From a bacterium (lineage in GTDB: Bacteria > Patescibacteriota > Minisyncoccia > Moranbacterales > UBA2206): a stretch of 23,861 nucleotides of DNA. The notes beneath the pieces were generated by a model. That model had not been told where the DNA came from. It saw nothing but the letters and a program-made list of their open reading frames with translations, and made no database searches. A program made the position numbers and the translations under genes. The DNA is taken from positions 1-23,861 of the forward strand of contig JAJYBE010000010.1 in assembly GCA_021779205.1 (NCBI GenBank), written 5' to 3'. Shown piece after piece: positions 14,062-22,650 of this stretch; positions within the stretch are counted from its first letter, which is position 1, and each line of letters starts with the position of its first letter.

Positions 14062-16863
14062 ATGATAAAAAAAAATCTTTCCGATAAAAGCAAGATAATT
14101 GTGCGCGGAGCGCGCGTGAATAATCTTAAAAATATTGACGTGGAAATTCCGCGAGATAAATTGGTGATTATTACCGGACTTTCCGGATCGGGAAAATCAT
14201 CCTTGGCTTTTGATGTAATTTATGCTGAAGGAAATCGGCGTTATCTGGAAGGAATGTCAAGCTATGCAACCCAGTTTTTGGATGTTTCTGCCAAGCCGGA
14301 TGTTGATCGAATTGAAAATTTAACCCCGACAATTTCAATCGATCAAAGAAGTATAGGAAGATCGTCTCGCTCAACAGTTGGAACTCTTACGGAAATTTAT
14401 GATTATTTGCGAATCCTTTTCGCAAAAATCGGTGTTCCACATTGTCCGCATTGCAAAACTCCATTGGAAAAAATCAGTAATCAAGAAGTGTTGGATGATA
14501 TTTTGGATTTTCCGGATAAAAGTAACATAATTATTTTAGGCAAACTGAGTAATCGAGATGGAAAATGGGAAGAATCTCTGAAAAATATTAGTCAACTTGG
14601 TTATGCGCGTTTGCGAATAAATGAAAAAATAATACTGACTGCCGATATTTTGGATCGCAAAGAATTTCAGGATATTTTTAGGGCGGAAGTCGTGGTTGAT
14701 CGTTTAATTCTCAACAAAAAAACGCCTGATCAAGAAAGAATTTTAGACTCAATCGAAACCGCTTTTAAATTAAGCAGAGGTGTTGCGATGGTGATTTGCA
14801 ATGATAATATTGAAAAAATATATAATCGTGATTTTGTTTGCAAAAAATGTTCTTTCGAAGTGGGGGATATTACTCCGAAACACTTTTCTTTTAATAGTCC
14901 GGAAGGCGCTTGTCAGCATTGCTTGGGATTGGGGATAATCAAAGAGATTGATGAGGATTTGCTTATTCCTAATAAAAATTTAACATTAGCGGAAGGTGCT
15001 ATTTTTTCATGGAATAGATCTTGCTTAAAATCTTCTATTTTTTCCGGGGGAACAAATATCTTAGAAGTGCTGGGAAAGCAATATGGATTTTCTGTCGACA
15101 CTCCGATAAAAAAAATCAGTCGGGAGCAACTGAATATAATTCTTTATGGATCCAATGATCCGAAAATTATTTTTGAAGGCATTATTCCGGCGATGAAAAA
15201 AAAATATGAAGAAGCGAATGCTGGCTATTTCAAAAGTGAAATTGAAAAATATATGGTTGGAAAAGAATGTCCTTTGTGCTATGGAAAAAGATTGAAAAGC
15301 GAATATTTGGCTGTTTTAGTTCTTGAAAAATCGATTGATCAAATAGTGGACATGTCGTTAGATGAGTTTATTATTTTCTTAAAGGAATTGGAGGGGGAAA
15401 AAATTGGCTTAACTAAAAAGAATATCATTGTTCCATTAATCAAGGAAATGCGTTTGCGAGCGAAGGCATTGCAAAATGTCGGATTGGAATATTTAACACT
15501 TTCTCGCGGAGCAAATTCTCTTTCCGGTGGTGAGGGACAACGCATTCGGTTATCTTCGCAAATTGGGTCGGAACTTTCCGGGATTACATATGTTTTAGAT
15601 GAGCCATCAATTGGCTTGCACAGTCGTGATACGGAAAAATTAATTGAAACAATGAATGAATTGCGCGAAGCGGGAAATTCTTTGTTAGTCGTCGAGCATG
15701 ACGAAGCGATTATTCGTTCCGCTGATTGGATCATTGATCTTGGGCCGGGAGCGGGAGAATATGGCGGAGAAATCGTTTTTTCCGGAGAATTAAATAAAAT
15801 GCTAAAGACAAAAACATTAACTGCAGAATATTTGAATGGAAAAAAACAAATCGGAGAAAAGAGGCAAATTAGAAAGGGTTCGGGAAAGATAATTGAAATT
15901 TTTGGTGCAAGTGAGCGAAATTTGAAAAATATTGATGTGATATTTCCCTTGGGAAAATTTATTTCCGTTACGGGGGTTTCCGGATCGGGAAAGTCGACTC
16001 TTGTTTCCGATATTCTTTCCAAATCGCTATCCAAGCATTTTTTTAAATCAAAGGAGTTGCCAGGGAAGCATCGAAAAATCAAGGGCGTAGAAAATATTAA
16101 TAAAGTTATCAGCGTTGATCAAGCGCCGATTGGACGCACTCCCAGATCGAATGCTGCAACCTATACCGGTGTTTTTGCGTTGATTCGAGAAGTGTTTTCC
16201 GAAACCGAAGAAGCGAAAGCTCGAGGTTACGATGCCGGACGGTTTAGCTTCAATATGAAAGGTGGGCGTTGTGAGGATTGTCAGGGAGAGGGGCAGAAAA
16301 AAATTGAAATGCATCTACTTCCCGATGTCTATGTCCCCTGTGAAACATGCAATGGAACTAAATATAATCAAAGAACATTGGATATTGAATATCGCGGGGT
16401 GAATATTTCTCAGGTATTGGACATGAGCGTAAGCTACGCCGCCGTCTTTTTTAAAAATTCTAAATTGATCTTGGAAAAACTGATTGCTTTAGAAAAAGTT
16501 GGCTTGGGTTATTTGAAATTAGGGCAAAGCGCCATTAATCTTTCCGGCGGAGAGGCGCAGAGAATAAAATTAGCGACAGAGCTCGCTCGCCGTTCTACGG
16601 GAAAAACTTTATATATTCTTGATGAACCGACAATCGGTTTGCATTTTGAAGATATTCGAAAGTTGCTCAGTGTGTTGAATGCTTTGGTGGATAAAGGCAA
16701 CACGGTTTTGGTTGTGGAGCACAATGTGGATGTGATTAAAAATTCAGATTGGGTAATTGATCTCGGTCCGGAAGGCGGAAGTGGCGGCGGGGAAATTGTT
16801 TATTCCGGTGTTCCGCAAAATTTGAAAAAATGCAAGAGAAGTTGGACGGGAAAATATCTTTAG
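14062..16863 (+). CDS. uvrA: excinuclease ABC subunit A
   Basis: UvrA is the damage-sensing ATPase of nucleotide excision repair; a dimer loads UvrB at lesions. The 933-aa protein has the tandem ABC plan. Walker A of the first half is GLSGSGKS (39-46) and its signature LSGGEGQ (487-493) is followed by VLDEPSIGLH. The second half has GVSGSGKS from residue 638, LSGGEAQ from 827 and ILDEPTIGLH. Both zinc modules are complete: Cys260/263/284/287 and Cys737/740/760/763. A further CPHC occurs near 131-134. Nothing is missing, so it should be functional. It has its own promoter and is followed closely by a nucleotidyltransferase-like gene; uvrB and uvrC are not in this window. Confidence 0.98.
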   Translation: MIKKNLSDKSKIIVRGARVNNLKNIDVEIPRDKLVIITGLSGSGKSSLAFDVIYAEGNRRYLEGMSSYATQFLDVSAKPDVDRIENLTPTISIDQRSIGRSSRSTVGTLTEIYDYLRILFAKIGVPHCPHCKTPLEKISNQEVLDDILDFPDKSNIIILGKLSNRDGKWEESLKNISQLGYARLRINEKIILTADILDRKEFQDIFRAEVVVDRLILNKKTPDQERILDSIETAFKLSRGVAMVICNDNIEKIYNRDFVCKKCSFEVGDITPKHFSFNSPEGACQHCLGLGIIKEIDEDLLIPNKNLTLAEGAIFSWNRSCLKSSIFSGGTNILEVLGKQYGFSVDTPIKKISREQLNIILYGSNDPKIIFEGIIPAMKKKYEEANAGYFKSEIEKYMVGKECPLCYGKRLKSEYLAVLVLEKSIDQIVDMSLDEFIIFLKELEGEKIGLTKKNIIVPLIKEMRLRAKALQNVGLEYLTLSRGANSLSGGEGQRIRLSSQIGSELSGITYVLDEPSIGLHSRDTEKLIETMNELREAGNSLLVVEHDEAIIRSADWIIDLGPGAGEYGGEIVFSGELNKMLKTKTLTAEYLNGKKQIGEKRQIRKGSGKIIEIFGASERNLKNIDVIFPLGKFISVTGVSGSGKSTLVSDILSKSLSKHFFKSKELPGKHRKIKGVENINKVISVDQAPIGRTPRSNAATYTGVFALIREVFSETEEAKARGYDAGRFSFNMKGGRCEDCQGEGQKKIEMHLLPDVYVPCETCNGTKYNQRTLDIEYRGVNISQVLDMSVSYAAVFFKNSKLILEKLIALEKVGLGYLKLGQSAINLSGGEAQRIKLATELARRSTGKTLYILDEPTIGLHFEDIRKLLSVLNALVDKGNTVLVVEHNVDVIKNSDWVIDLGPEGGSGGGEIVYSGVPQNLKKCKRSWTGKYL

Positions 16864-16878
16864 GAAAAATAAAATTTT

Positions 16879-17841
16879 ATGCCAGCTGAATTGGAACAAA
16901 ATATTTTTGCTACTATTTGTTATTATGATGTCTTGATGTATCCGTTGACATTGTTTGAAATATGGAAATATTTAATGGTTGAAAATTATCAGGAAAATGT
17001 TGAAAATTTACAGACAAAAATATGCTTTTCGGATATTACAAATAGCTTGGAGAAAAATTTTTTAAAAGATAAAATTGAAAATTATCAGGGCTTTTATTTC
17101 TTGCGTGGGCAAAAAATGCTTGTTTCCGAGCGCATTTCACGCAACAAGCTTTCTGAAAAAAAATATAAGCGAATAATTAAGGTTGTTCGCTTTTTGCGTA
17201 TTATTCCATTTGTGCGAATGATTGGCGTGACGGGGCGTATGGCAATGAAAAATGCTCAAGAAAAAAGCGACCTTGATCTGTTTATTATTTTAGAAAAAGA
17301 GCATATTTTTACCGGTAGAATTTTGGTAACATTAGCGACTCATATCTTAGGTGTGCGTCGTTATGGAAAAAAAATTGCTAATCGAATTTGCTTGAATTAT
17401 TTTATAACCACAGGTTCTTTAAAAATAGGAACGCAAGACATATTTTCTTCATCAGAATATTTTTTTATTCTTCCTGTTTTTGGTTTTGCTTGTTTTAAAA
17501 AATTTCAAAAAGCAAATAACTGGATTAAAAAATATCATAAAAATTATGTCCCAATCGAACTGCCTGTGTTAAAAACAATAGAAGACAATTTTTTAACTTC
17601 GCATATTCGAAAAATTGGTGAATCGTTTTTTGGCGGAAAATTTTTGGAAGAAAAATTAAAAAAATATCAAACAAATAGGATCATGAATGATTCTCGCACA
17701 AAAAATCCAGGAAGCTTGATTGTGGCGGATGATGATTCTTTGATTTTTTTGCCCAATCCTCAAGGACCGAAAATTTTTGAAAATTTTAAACGACGACTAG
17801 AGGAAAAAAATAATTTTAACGAACTTCATAATCAGTTATAA
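16879..17841 (+). CDS. nucleotidyltransferase-like protein
   Basis: A 320-aa cytoplasmic protein starting 15 bp after uvrA. The N-terminus (FATICYYDVLMYPLTLFEIW) could be a winged-helix unit, as seen in related CPR proteins. The stretch from Gly116, GVTGRMAMKNAQ then SDLDLFIILE, follows the polymerase-beta-type nucleotidyltransferase pattern: a GxxG-like turn, then Asp131 and Asp133 as metal ligands. The fold after that point is helical with conserved-looking aromatic residues. Substrate is unknown; proteins of this superfamily modify RNA, sugars or proteins. The third carboxylate is not certain, so an inactive relative remains possible. The C-terminal 60 residues contain an acidic cluster (VADDDSLIFLPNPQGPKIFE). 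Confidence 0.72.
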   Translation: MPAELEQNIFATICYYDVLMYPLTLFEIWKYLMVENYQENVENLQTKICFSDITNSLEKNFLKDKIENYQGFYFLRGQKMLVSERISRNKLSEKKYKRIIKVVRFLRIIPFVRMIGVTGRMAMKNAQEKSDLDLFIILEKEHIFTGRILVTLATHILGVRRYGKKIANRICLNYFITTGSLKIGTQDIFSSSEYFFILPVFGFACFKKFQKANNWIKKYHKNYVPIELPVLKTIEDNFLTSHIRKIGESFFGGKFLEEKLKKYQTNRIMNDSRTKNPGSLIVADDDSLIFLPNPQGPKIFENFKRRLEEKNNFNELHNQL

Positions 17842-17872
17842 CGGTCGATTTTATTTTATTCTTTTTTTGAGC

Positions 17873-17919
17873 TATAATAAAAGGTGCGCTTTTTTGCGAT
17901 TAATTTTTTAACGCAAAAA
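17873..17919 (+). promoter_or_regulatory. -10 element plus start-proximal hairpin
   Basis: A perfect TATAAT (17873-17878) has only a poor -35 (TTTATT at 17850-17855). Downstream, TTTTTGCG (17891-17898) pairs perfectly with CGCAAAAA (17912-17919) around a 13-nt AT loop. The stem ends 4 bp before the ATG at 17924 and would cover the ribosome entry region of the anchored-protein gene. Confidence 0.42.
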
Positions 17920-17923
17920 TCAG

Positions 17924-19138
17924 ATGAATTTCAATTCATATGATCCGGAAAAGAAAAAATCGTTTTGGCATTTTGGAAAAAAAACCAAGATATTTGCCTT
18001 GGCGATATTTTTTTTATCGATAGCTGTTTTAATGTTTGCGCATAATCGTAAAAATTTTTTGTTTGAAAAAAATAATTATGCATCTGAAAATTTAAAAAAT
18101 AATATTTCAACAGAAGCTTCCGGCGAAATCGTCGGGTTTATTCCCAGACCGTTTTCAATGGACGAGATTAAAAAAAATGGTTGCGTTGTGGATGGGTTTC
18201 TTTCTGGATATGATGGAAAGATTAGCGACATTTCCGATATGATTGAGCGCTCTAACTGCGTTTATCTTCATCGCGCATTGGAAACATGGCTTAGTCAACC
18301 TGATTTTGAAAAAGCGGTCAACATTATGCAAAAAGTCAACAAAAGGCCGTTAGTTTATGGGATGTTTCTGGCTGAGGCGCTTTCAACACAAGGAGAATAT
18401 ATCGATCCCAATTGGAATTACAATTTTAATTTTTATAAAATGTGCAAAAAGGGCACAAAAGATCGTTGGGGGAACAACAGTTGCATACCATCAATCGACA
18501 ATGTGGAATATCGCAGATATCTCAAATCAATCACGCATCGCGCGATGGATATTGGAATTCAAAGTTTTTTGTTTGGACAAATTAAATTGCAAGATGGCAA
18601 TCCCACTTTTGAAGGAACGCAAATCAAAAAAGTTTTGGATGATATGCGAAGTTATGCAAAAGAAAAAAATATGCAAATTATTATTGGAGCGCAAACTAAT
18701 GACATTACTGATGAAAAATATTTGCGTTTGTTCGATTATATTGAAGGTGGAGTAGGAATTGATAGTGATGGCAATATTGAAAATCAGCCATGTTCAAGCA
18801 AATTTTCCGGTTGTTGGGCGCTTCTTTGGGATAAGCGCTATAGTTCAATAGCTAATAATGTATTTCTTCATCTGGATTGGAGCGGTTTTGCTTGGGATGA
18901 TATGGATATTTTTGCTAAAATGAGTCAGGCTAATCGTATCGCAACGCTTAAGAATTTATATCAAAAATTTACCTCTCAAAATATGGGTTTTTTGATGCCA
19001 TTTCTAACCGTACTCAATCATGATAATGGTGGCTGTTCCGGGCCGACTAAAAATTTTTATACGCCAAATAAAAAATATGATTGTAATGATGAGTCGATGA
19101 TAAATCAGATAATGCCGAAAGTTTTGCAGAATAAATAG
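17924..19138 (+). CDS. membrane-anchored extracytoplasmic protein, possible TIM-barrel glycosidase-like fold
   Basis: A 404-aa protein with a short basic N-terminus, one hydrophobic anchor (about 25-41), a disordered linker, and a globular domain from about residue 65 to the end. The domain shows repeated strand-then-helix steps, for example NCVYLHRALETWL, KRPLVYGMFLAEAL, MDIGIQSFLFGQIKL, MQIIIGAQTN, YIEGGVGI and NNVFLHLDWSGFAW, which looks like a beta/alpha barrel of glycoside-hydrolase type. Paired cysteines (PCSSKFSGCW, GGCS and others) fit an oxidising exterior. I cannot name catalytic acids with confidence, and no family is recognised. A role in surface glycan handling is a guess from fold. 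Confidence 0.75.
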   Translation: MNFNSYDPEKKKSFWHFGKKTKIFALAIFFLSIAVLMFAHNRKNFLFEKNNYASENLKNNISTEASGEIVGFIPRPFSMDEIKKNGCVVDGFLSGYDGKISDISDMIERSNCVYLHRALETWLSQPDFEKAVNIMQKVNKRPLVYGMFLAEALSTQGEYIDPNWNYNFNFYKMCKKGTKDRWGNNSCIPSIDNVEYRRYLKSITHRAMDIGIQSFLFGQIKLQDGNPTFEGTQIKKVLDDMRSYAKEKNMQIIIGAQTNDITDEKYLRLFDYIEGGVGIDSDGNIENQPCSSKFSGCWALLWDKRYSSIANNVFLHLDWSGFAWDDMDIFAKMSQANRIATLKNLYQKFTSQNMGFLMPFLTVLNHDNGGCSGPTKNFYTPNKKYDCNDESMINQIMPKVLQNK

Positions 19139-19167
19139 GAAAGTAAAATGGCTATTTTCTAGAAAGA

Positions 19168-19552
19168 ATGCCATATCAAACAATAACACCGTCTAAAGCT
19201 TGCCAGCTCTGTTTGTTTTAATTTTTGCGCAACTTCTTTCGAGCAAAGGGTGAGCGTTATTGGATGGATGATACAATGTGCTTGGAATATTATGGGCGAA
19301 TGCGGAGAATTGAAACATCTTTTTTTATTTGATAAGATAAAAGAGGCTTTAAATAGTTTGAAAAAAGTTATGTATAAAAAAGAAGGATTTGAAAATGCTA
19401 ATGTAGCCATCGCAAAGGAATCAGAAAAAGAAATAAAACATGTTAAGGAATTTTTTAGTCAAAGAGAAGACGAGAATAATCGACCTGAGACATTTCTATC
19501 TTTGGAGTTTGGTGAAAAAATGAGAGAAGTGCTAATGAATATGGAAAAATAA
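19168..19552 (+). pseudogene. degraded 5' part of the CDPS-like gene
   Basis: Read from ATG 19168 the frame gives MPYQTITPSKACQLCLF, then TAA at 19219-19221, and continues past it as FLRNFFRAKGERYWMDD and a further well-formed segment ending MRRIETSFF before a TGA at 19330. A run of seven T (19320-19326) lies just there. With one T fewer, the frame joins smoothly to the next one (LFDKIKEALNSLKKVMYKKE), which runs to a TAA at 19550-19552. Beyond that TAA the same frame is open all the way to 21868. Both stops could come from CAA by a single C-to-T change. The simplest reading is one former gene of about 900 codons broken by two nonsense changes and a one-base slip. Sequencing or assembly error is an alternative for the slip. 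Confidence 0.6.
19250..19552 (+). CDS. open frame as it stands, probably a fragment
   Basis: Taken literally, a 100-codon frame can start at GTG 19250 (or ATG 19268) and stop at TAA 19550. Its first 23 residues, with three Cys and two Trp, look unlike its neighbours. The alternative frame over the same bases gives a more typical charged sequence, so this start is probably an artefact of the frame slip at 19320-19326. From residue 25 on (DKIKEAL onward) the sequence is ordinary helical, Lys/Glu-rich protein and is probably the true product. I regard this as part of the interrupted gene at 19168-21868. Confidence 0.4.
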   Translation: MSVIGWMIQCAWNIMGECGELKHLFLFDKIKEALNSLKKVMYKKEGFENANVAIAKESEKEIKHVKEFFSQREDENNRPETFLSLEFGEKMREVLMNMEK

Positions 19553-19675
19553 CTAAAAAACAATCCAGAAGCTGCTAGTCTGCTGTTTTCCGAATATGCT
19601 AAAATAGTTGACGGGGCAGAAAAAACGGCCGAGGATGTCGAGAAAATCTATGCAGAAATATTTTTTGAAAAAAAA

Positions 19676-21868
19676 GTGAATAAAAATGAACTAATGCAAA
19701 CGATTTTTAAAAAAGCGAGCGATTTGTTCATTAACGCACAGAGGGAGCTGAAAGTATCTGACAGACAAGATATTGATGAAATCGTAAGGAGAATAGTGGA
19801 AAAATTGAAAAATAATCAAGAGACAGAAAAGAAGCAACTTTATGAGTTGGTAAATATTTGTGATAACTTAAAAAATTTAAAAAGTAGTTTGATAGATAGT
19901 ATGTTTTTAGAAGGGAGTTATCATAATATTTATTGCCAACTTTATGGAGATCCGGATAAATATAAAACTGCCAAAGAACTTAATGCGGCAATTGCGGATG
20001 GCAAGATAAGGGCGTGGTGGATGGACAAGGAAATAAAAAAAAGACCGGAAAAAGTATTGGATAGGTTAGACAAGAGAATTCTTGGTATACTCATAGCAGT
20101 TTCAGAAGAAACTTCTCTGGATATGGAAGGGGCACTAATCGATGAGGGTTTTTATAAAGAAATAAGGGAAGCTGAAAAAAGAAATGAAAGAATTGATCCA
20201 ATAGATTTTGCAAGATTCAAAAGATATAAGAATATATTGGCCACAGAGAGTAAAATAAGAGAAAAATTAAAGAAACTATTTTTTTATCAGCAGAATTTGG
20301 AAAAAAAATTGGAGAAACTCGTTTATGGTCATGAATCAGCTGGTCTTGCCGAAAACTATCAAAAATTTTTAGCAAGTGATATTGAAAATTACCAACCGGA
20401 ATTACCCAAAAATGAAAATGGTTCATATTTTCCAGTGGGAATCAGCAGTGTGCCACCCGGTGAAGATGAAATTTATCGAAAACCAATTGATGCACTGCTT
20501 TGGCTTTTGTGGCTTGAAAATCAAGAGCAAAAAACGGAGTTATTGGTGGCAGACACGATTCAGCGTCACAATTATGCCGTGTTGCCGAAAAGTCAAAAAC
20601 CGAGTGATCCGAGAATGGCGGCAATAAAAAACGGACAAAGCGATCGACGGTGGTATCTGTCGGTAAAAAAGGTTTTTGCCTTGAAAAATATAGTTATGAC
20701 GGAAAATATTCAAAACTCACAATATGAGGAAAGAATAGAGAAAAATCCAAAAGTGCAAGAGTGGTTAAAAAGGATTTCAGAGTTGGAAAAAACCAGTCCG
20801 GTAATGGCACGGGCTATTAGTGGCTTGGTCGAGCCAACAATTCAAGGAAGAGTCCTTCAAGAATTAAAAACAAAAGAAGAAGAATGGCGGTCATTGCGCT
20901 CAATTGATATGTACGGAAAAGAAGAGCTTGCTTTTATTCTAGCGTTCCCTAAGCAGAAAATCGGCCATAAAAAAGAAATTCGCTATGATCTATTGGCGCA
21001 GATAATTCCAATCTATGAAGAGTTGAGAAAAAGATCCGGTGAAATTACGGAATTGAGTCAAGATGTTGAAAATATTAGAAATCGGGACCAAGTTTTGGTT
21101 GAAATTAGTTTGCAACTGGCTTATTTCAATAATTTTTCTGAAAGTTATTTTTCAAAAGCAAGAATGGCATTTCTTGGAAAACAAGCACAAGAACTAAAAA
21201 GGAAAGGTAGCCAAATAGAAAAAGAGCCAAAAGACAAGAAAGCAATTAGCGTAGTTCAAAAAGATATTCGAGGCGTTTCTGTTGAAATTAAAAAAATAAA
21301 AGAAGGGATGAGACAACTTCAAGAGAATATAGAGGAAAACAATCGGGTTGAAATAATTGAAGCTGCTATTAGGAAATTGAGAATTTCAGAAAATCCTAAG
21401 GAGATGGCAATCAAGTGGCGTGAGCTTGGTAGGCGATTATCTCAAGAGGAATGGTTTAGGAATCTCGAGTTGCCAGAGTTTTATTATCCCAAAGGGATTA
21501 CCAGTTTAAGTTTTGATGTGAATAACAGGGGAGAATTTATGAATTTCAGGGAACCATATAGTACTTATAGAGGAGAAAATGAAGAAGAATTGGCAATTGA
21601 ATCCAATCAAATGATTGCTTCAACTAATCTTTTGGCAGCTGCAAAGGTTATGGTGCTAAGTGAAAAAGGCCAGAAAACATATTTTGAGAAAGTTTTACGA
21701 CCGCTGATTGTCAATTATTATGTGGCGACAAGTAAATCTAAGGAGGAAGCAAAGATGAGATTTCAGGAAGATTTCGAAGAAGTAGTGACTATCTCTGAAG
21801 TGATCGAGCTTATTCAGCAGAAGATTATTTGGCCTCTAGAACTGGAGCTTCAAAGCGTGAAGGTTTAG
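19676..21868 (+). CDS. large protein with cyclodipeptide synthase (CDPS)-like core
   Basis: A 730-residue frame (GTG 19676; ATG 19694 is an alternative; in-frame reading is open from 19553). Three parts are seen: an N-terminal helical, coiled-coil-rich region (1-225), a central globular core (about 235-475), and a helical region with a distinct C-terminal block (from about 610, LELPEFYYPKGITSL). The core matches tRNA-dependent CDPS enzymes, which take aminoacyl groups from two tRNAs to make a cyclic dipeptide. VGIS gives Ser257, equivalent to nucleophile Ser37 of AlbC. LLVADTIQRHN (Asp293) matches the next Rossmann strand. Tyr413, Glu417 and Tyr437 match AlbC Tyr178, Glu182 and Tyr202 with identical spacing. 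Position 40 is Pro, as allowed in the XYP group, but position 203 is Asp (438). Known CDPSs are mostly small single-domain proteins, so this size is odd. No ribosome site is visible, and the 5' end may be damaged. Confidence 0.68.
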   Translation: MNKNELMQTIFKKASDLFINAQRELKVSDRQDIDEIVRRIVEKLKNNQETEKKQLYELVNICDNLKNLKSSLIDSMFLEGSYHNIYCQLYGDPDKYKTAKELNAAIADGKIRAWWMDKEIKKRPEKVLDRLDKRILGILIAVSEETSLDMEGALIDEGFYKEIREAEKRNERIDPIDFARFKRYKNILATESKIREKLKKLFFYQQNLEKKLEKLVYGHESAGLAENYQKFLASDIENYQPELPKNENGSYFPVGISSVPPGEDEIYRKPIDALLWLLWLENQEQKTELLVADTIQRHNYAVLPKSQKPSDPRMAAIKNGQSDRRWYLSVKKVFALKNIVMTENIQNSQYEERIEKNPKVQEWLKRISELEKTSPVMARAISGLVEPTIQGRVLQELKTKEEEWRSLRSIDMYGKEELAFILAFPKQKIGHKKEIRYDLLAQIIPIYEELRKRSGEITELSQDVENIRNRDQVLVEISLQLAYFNNFSESYFSKARMAFLGKQAQELKRKGSQIEKEPKDKKAISVVQKDIRGVSVEIKKIKEGMRQLQENIEENNRVEIIEAAIRKLRISENPKEMAIKWRELGRRLSQEEWFRNLELPEFYYPKGITSLSFDVNNRGEFMNFREPYSTYRGENEEELAIESNQMIASTNLLAAAKVMVLSEKGQKTYFEKVLRPLIVNYYVATSKSKEEAKMRFQEDFEEVVTISEVIELIQQKIIWPLELELQSVKV

Positions 21869-22637
21869 GTGTGATAATTTTTTTCGAGGGGGTGGCATTT
21901 TCCCAAATCATTTCGAAGATTGATTTTTGAGTCTGATATATTTCTTCGTTTTCAATAATTACACCTATAATTTTCTTTTCCGAAAAAGTCATAAAAGAGA
22001 CTTTATTGTCGTATATCTCCATTTCCAAAGACAGGGGGAATTTTTTTTCATCAATAAGACGGATTTTGGTTACATTTTCGTCATAGTTTTTTAGGTATTT
22101 TCTCGCAAAAGGGGTATTAGCCACAACGCCCCTTTTTTTAATGCCTAATTTAATTCTTTTTTCAACATATTTGTCATTTTCCTCCCCCAAATATTTATCC
22201 ATTCCTTCAATGTCCGCATAGGTCAGAATCTCAGTTTTTGTGGTTAGGGAGTCATTAAGAACTTTAACGATCCCATCTCTACCTTCATACATTCGAATGC
22301 CTGGTCGGTCGGAAATAAGGTTAAAACTAGAAATAAGATTTGGCATATTGGCCATCAGGATCTTCTCTGATTCGTTAAGTTTTTTCTCCGTGGCTTCAAT
22401 AAAATTCCAAAGTTTTTGCGGATGTGCCGGTAGAAAAAGAGCCACTCTATTAGATTTTTTTTGGTTAATCAATTCTTTTTCAAGTAAACTTTTTAGCACA
22501 TTGTAAACCACGCCACGTTTCAGTGGTGTTTTTTTGATGATTAGTCCTGCGGAAGACTCTCCCGAGGTTAGGAGGAAATCATAAACAATCGTTTCATTTG
22601 GCGATAGTCCAAGTTGAAGAAAAATATTTTTGTCCAT
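21825..22637 (-). CDS. TrmB-family transcriptional regulator (distal paralogue)
   Basis: A 270-aa regulator. The N-terminal winged helix covers about residues 8-62, with GLSPNETIVYDFLL as the first helix and PLKRGVVYNVLKSLLEKELI as recognition helix and wing. A helical linker (about 75-100) would serve for dimerisation. The C-terminal sensor domain starts at PGIRMYEGRDGIVKVL, in the style of TrmB ligand domains. It is 19 bp downstream of a paralogue on the same strand and probably shares its transcript. Its last 44 bp lie opposite the end of the CDPS-like frame, tail to tail, with no terminator between. The ligand is unknown; TrmB proteins often sense sugars, but CPR members are uncharacterised. 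Confidence 0.88.
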   Translation of the reverse strand: MDKNIFLQLGLSPNETIVYDFLLTSGESSAGLIIKKTPLKRGVVYNVLKSLLEKELINQKKSNRVALFLPAHPQKLWNFIEATEKKLNESEKILMANMPNLISSFNLISDRPGIRMYEGRDGIVKVLNDSLTTKTEILTYADIEGMDKYLGEENDKYVEKRIKLGIKKRGVVANTPFARKYLKNYDENVTKIRLIDEKKFPLSLEMEIYDNKVSFMTFSEKKIIGVIIENEEIYQTQKSIFEMIWENATPSKKIITPKPSRFEAPVLEAK

Positions 22638-22650
22638 AGAATTCTTTTTT

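Noticed and set aside
15339..16082. A 247-codon minus-strand frame inside uvrA
   Set aside because: It is antisense to a highly conserved gene, has a Pro/Ser/Phe-rich composition typical of shadow frames, and shows no start signals.
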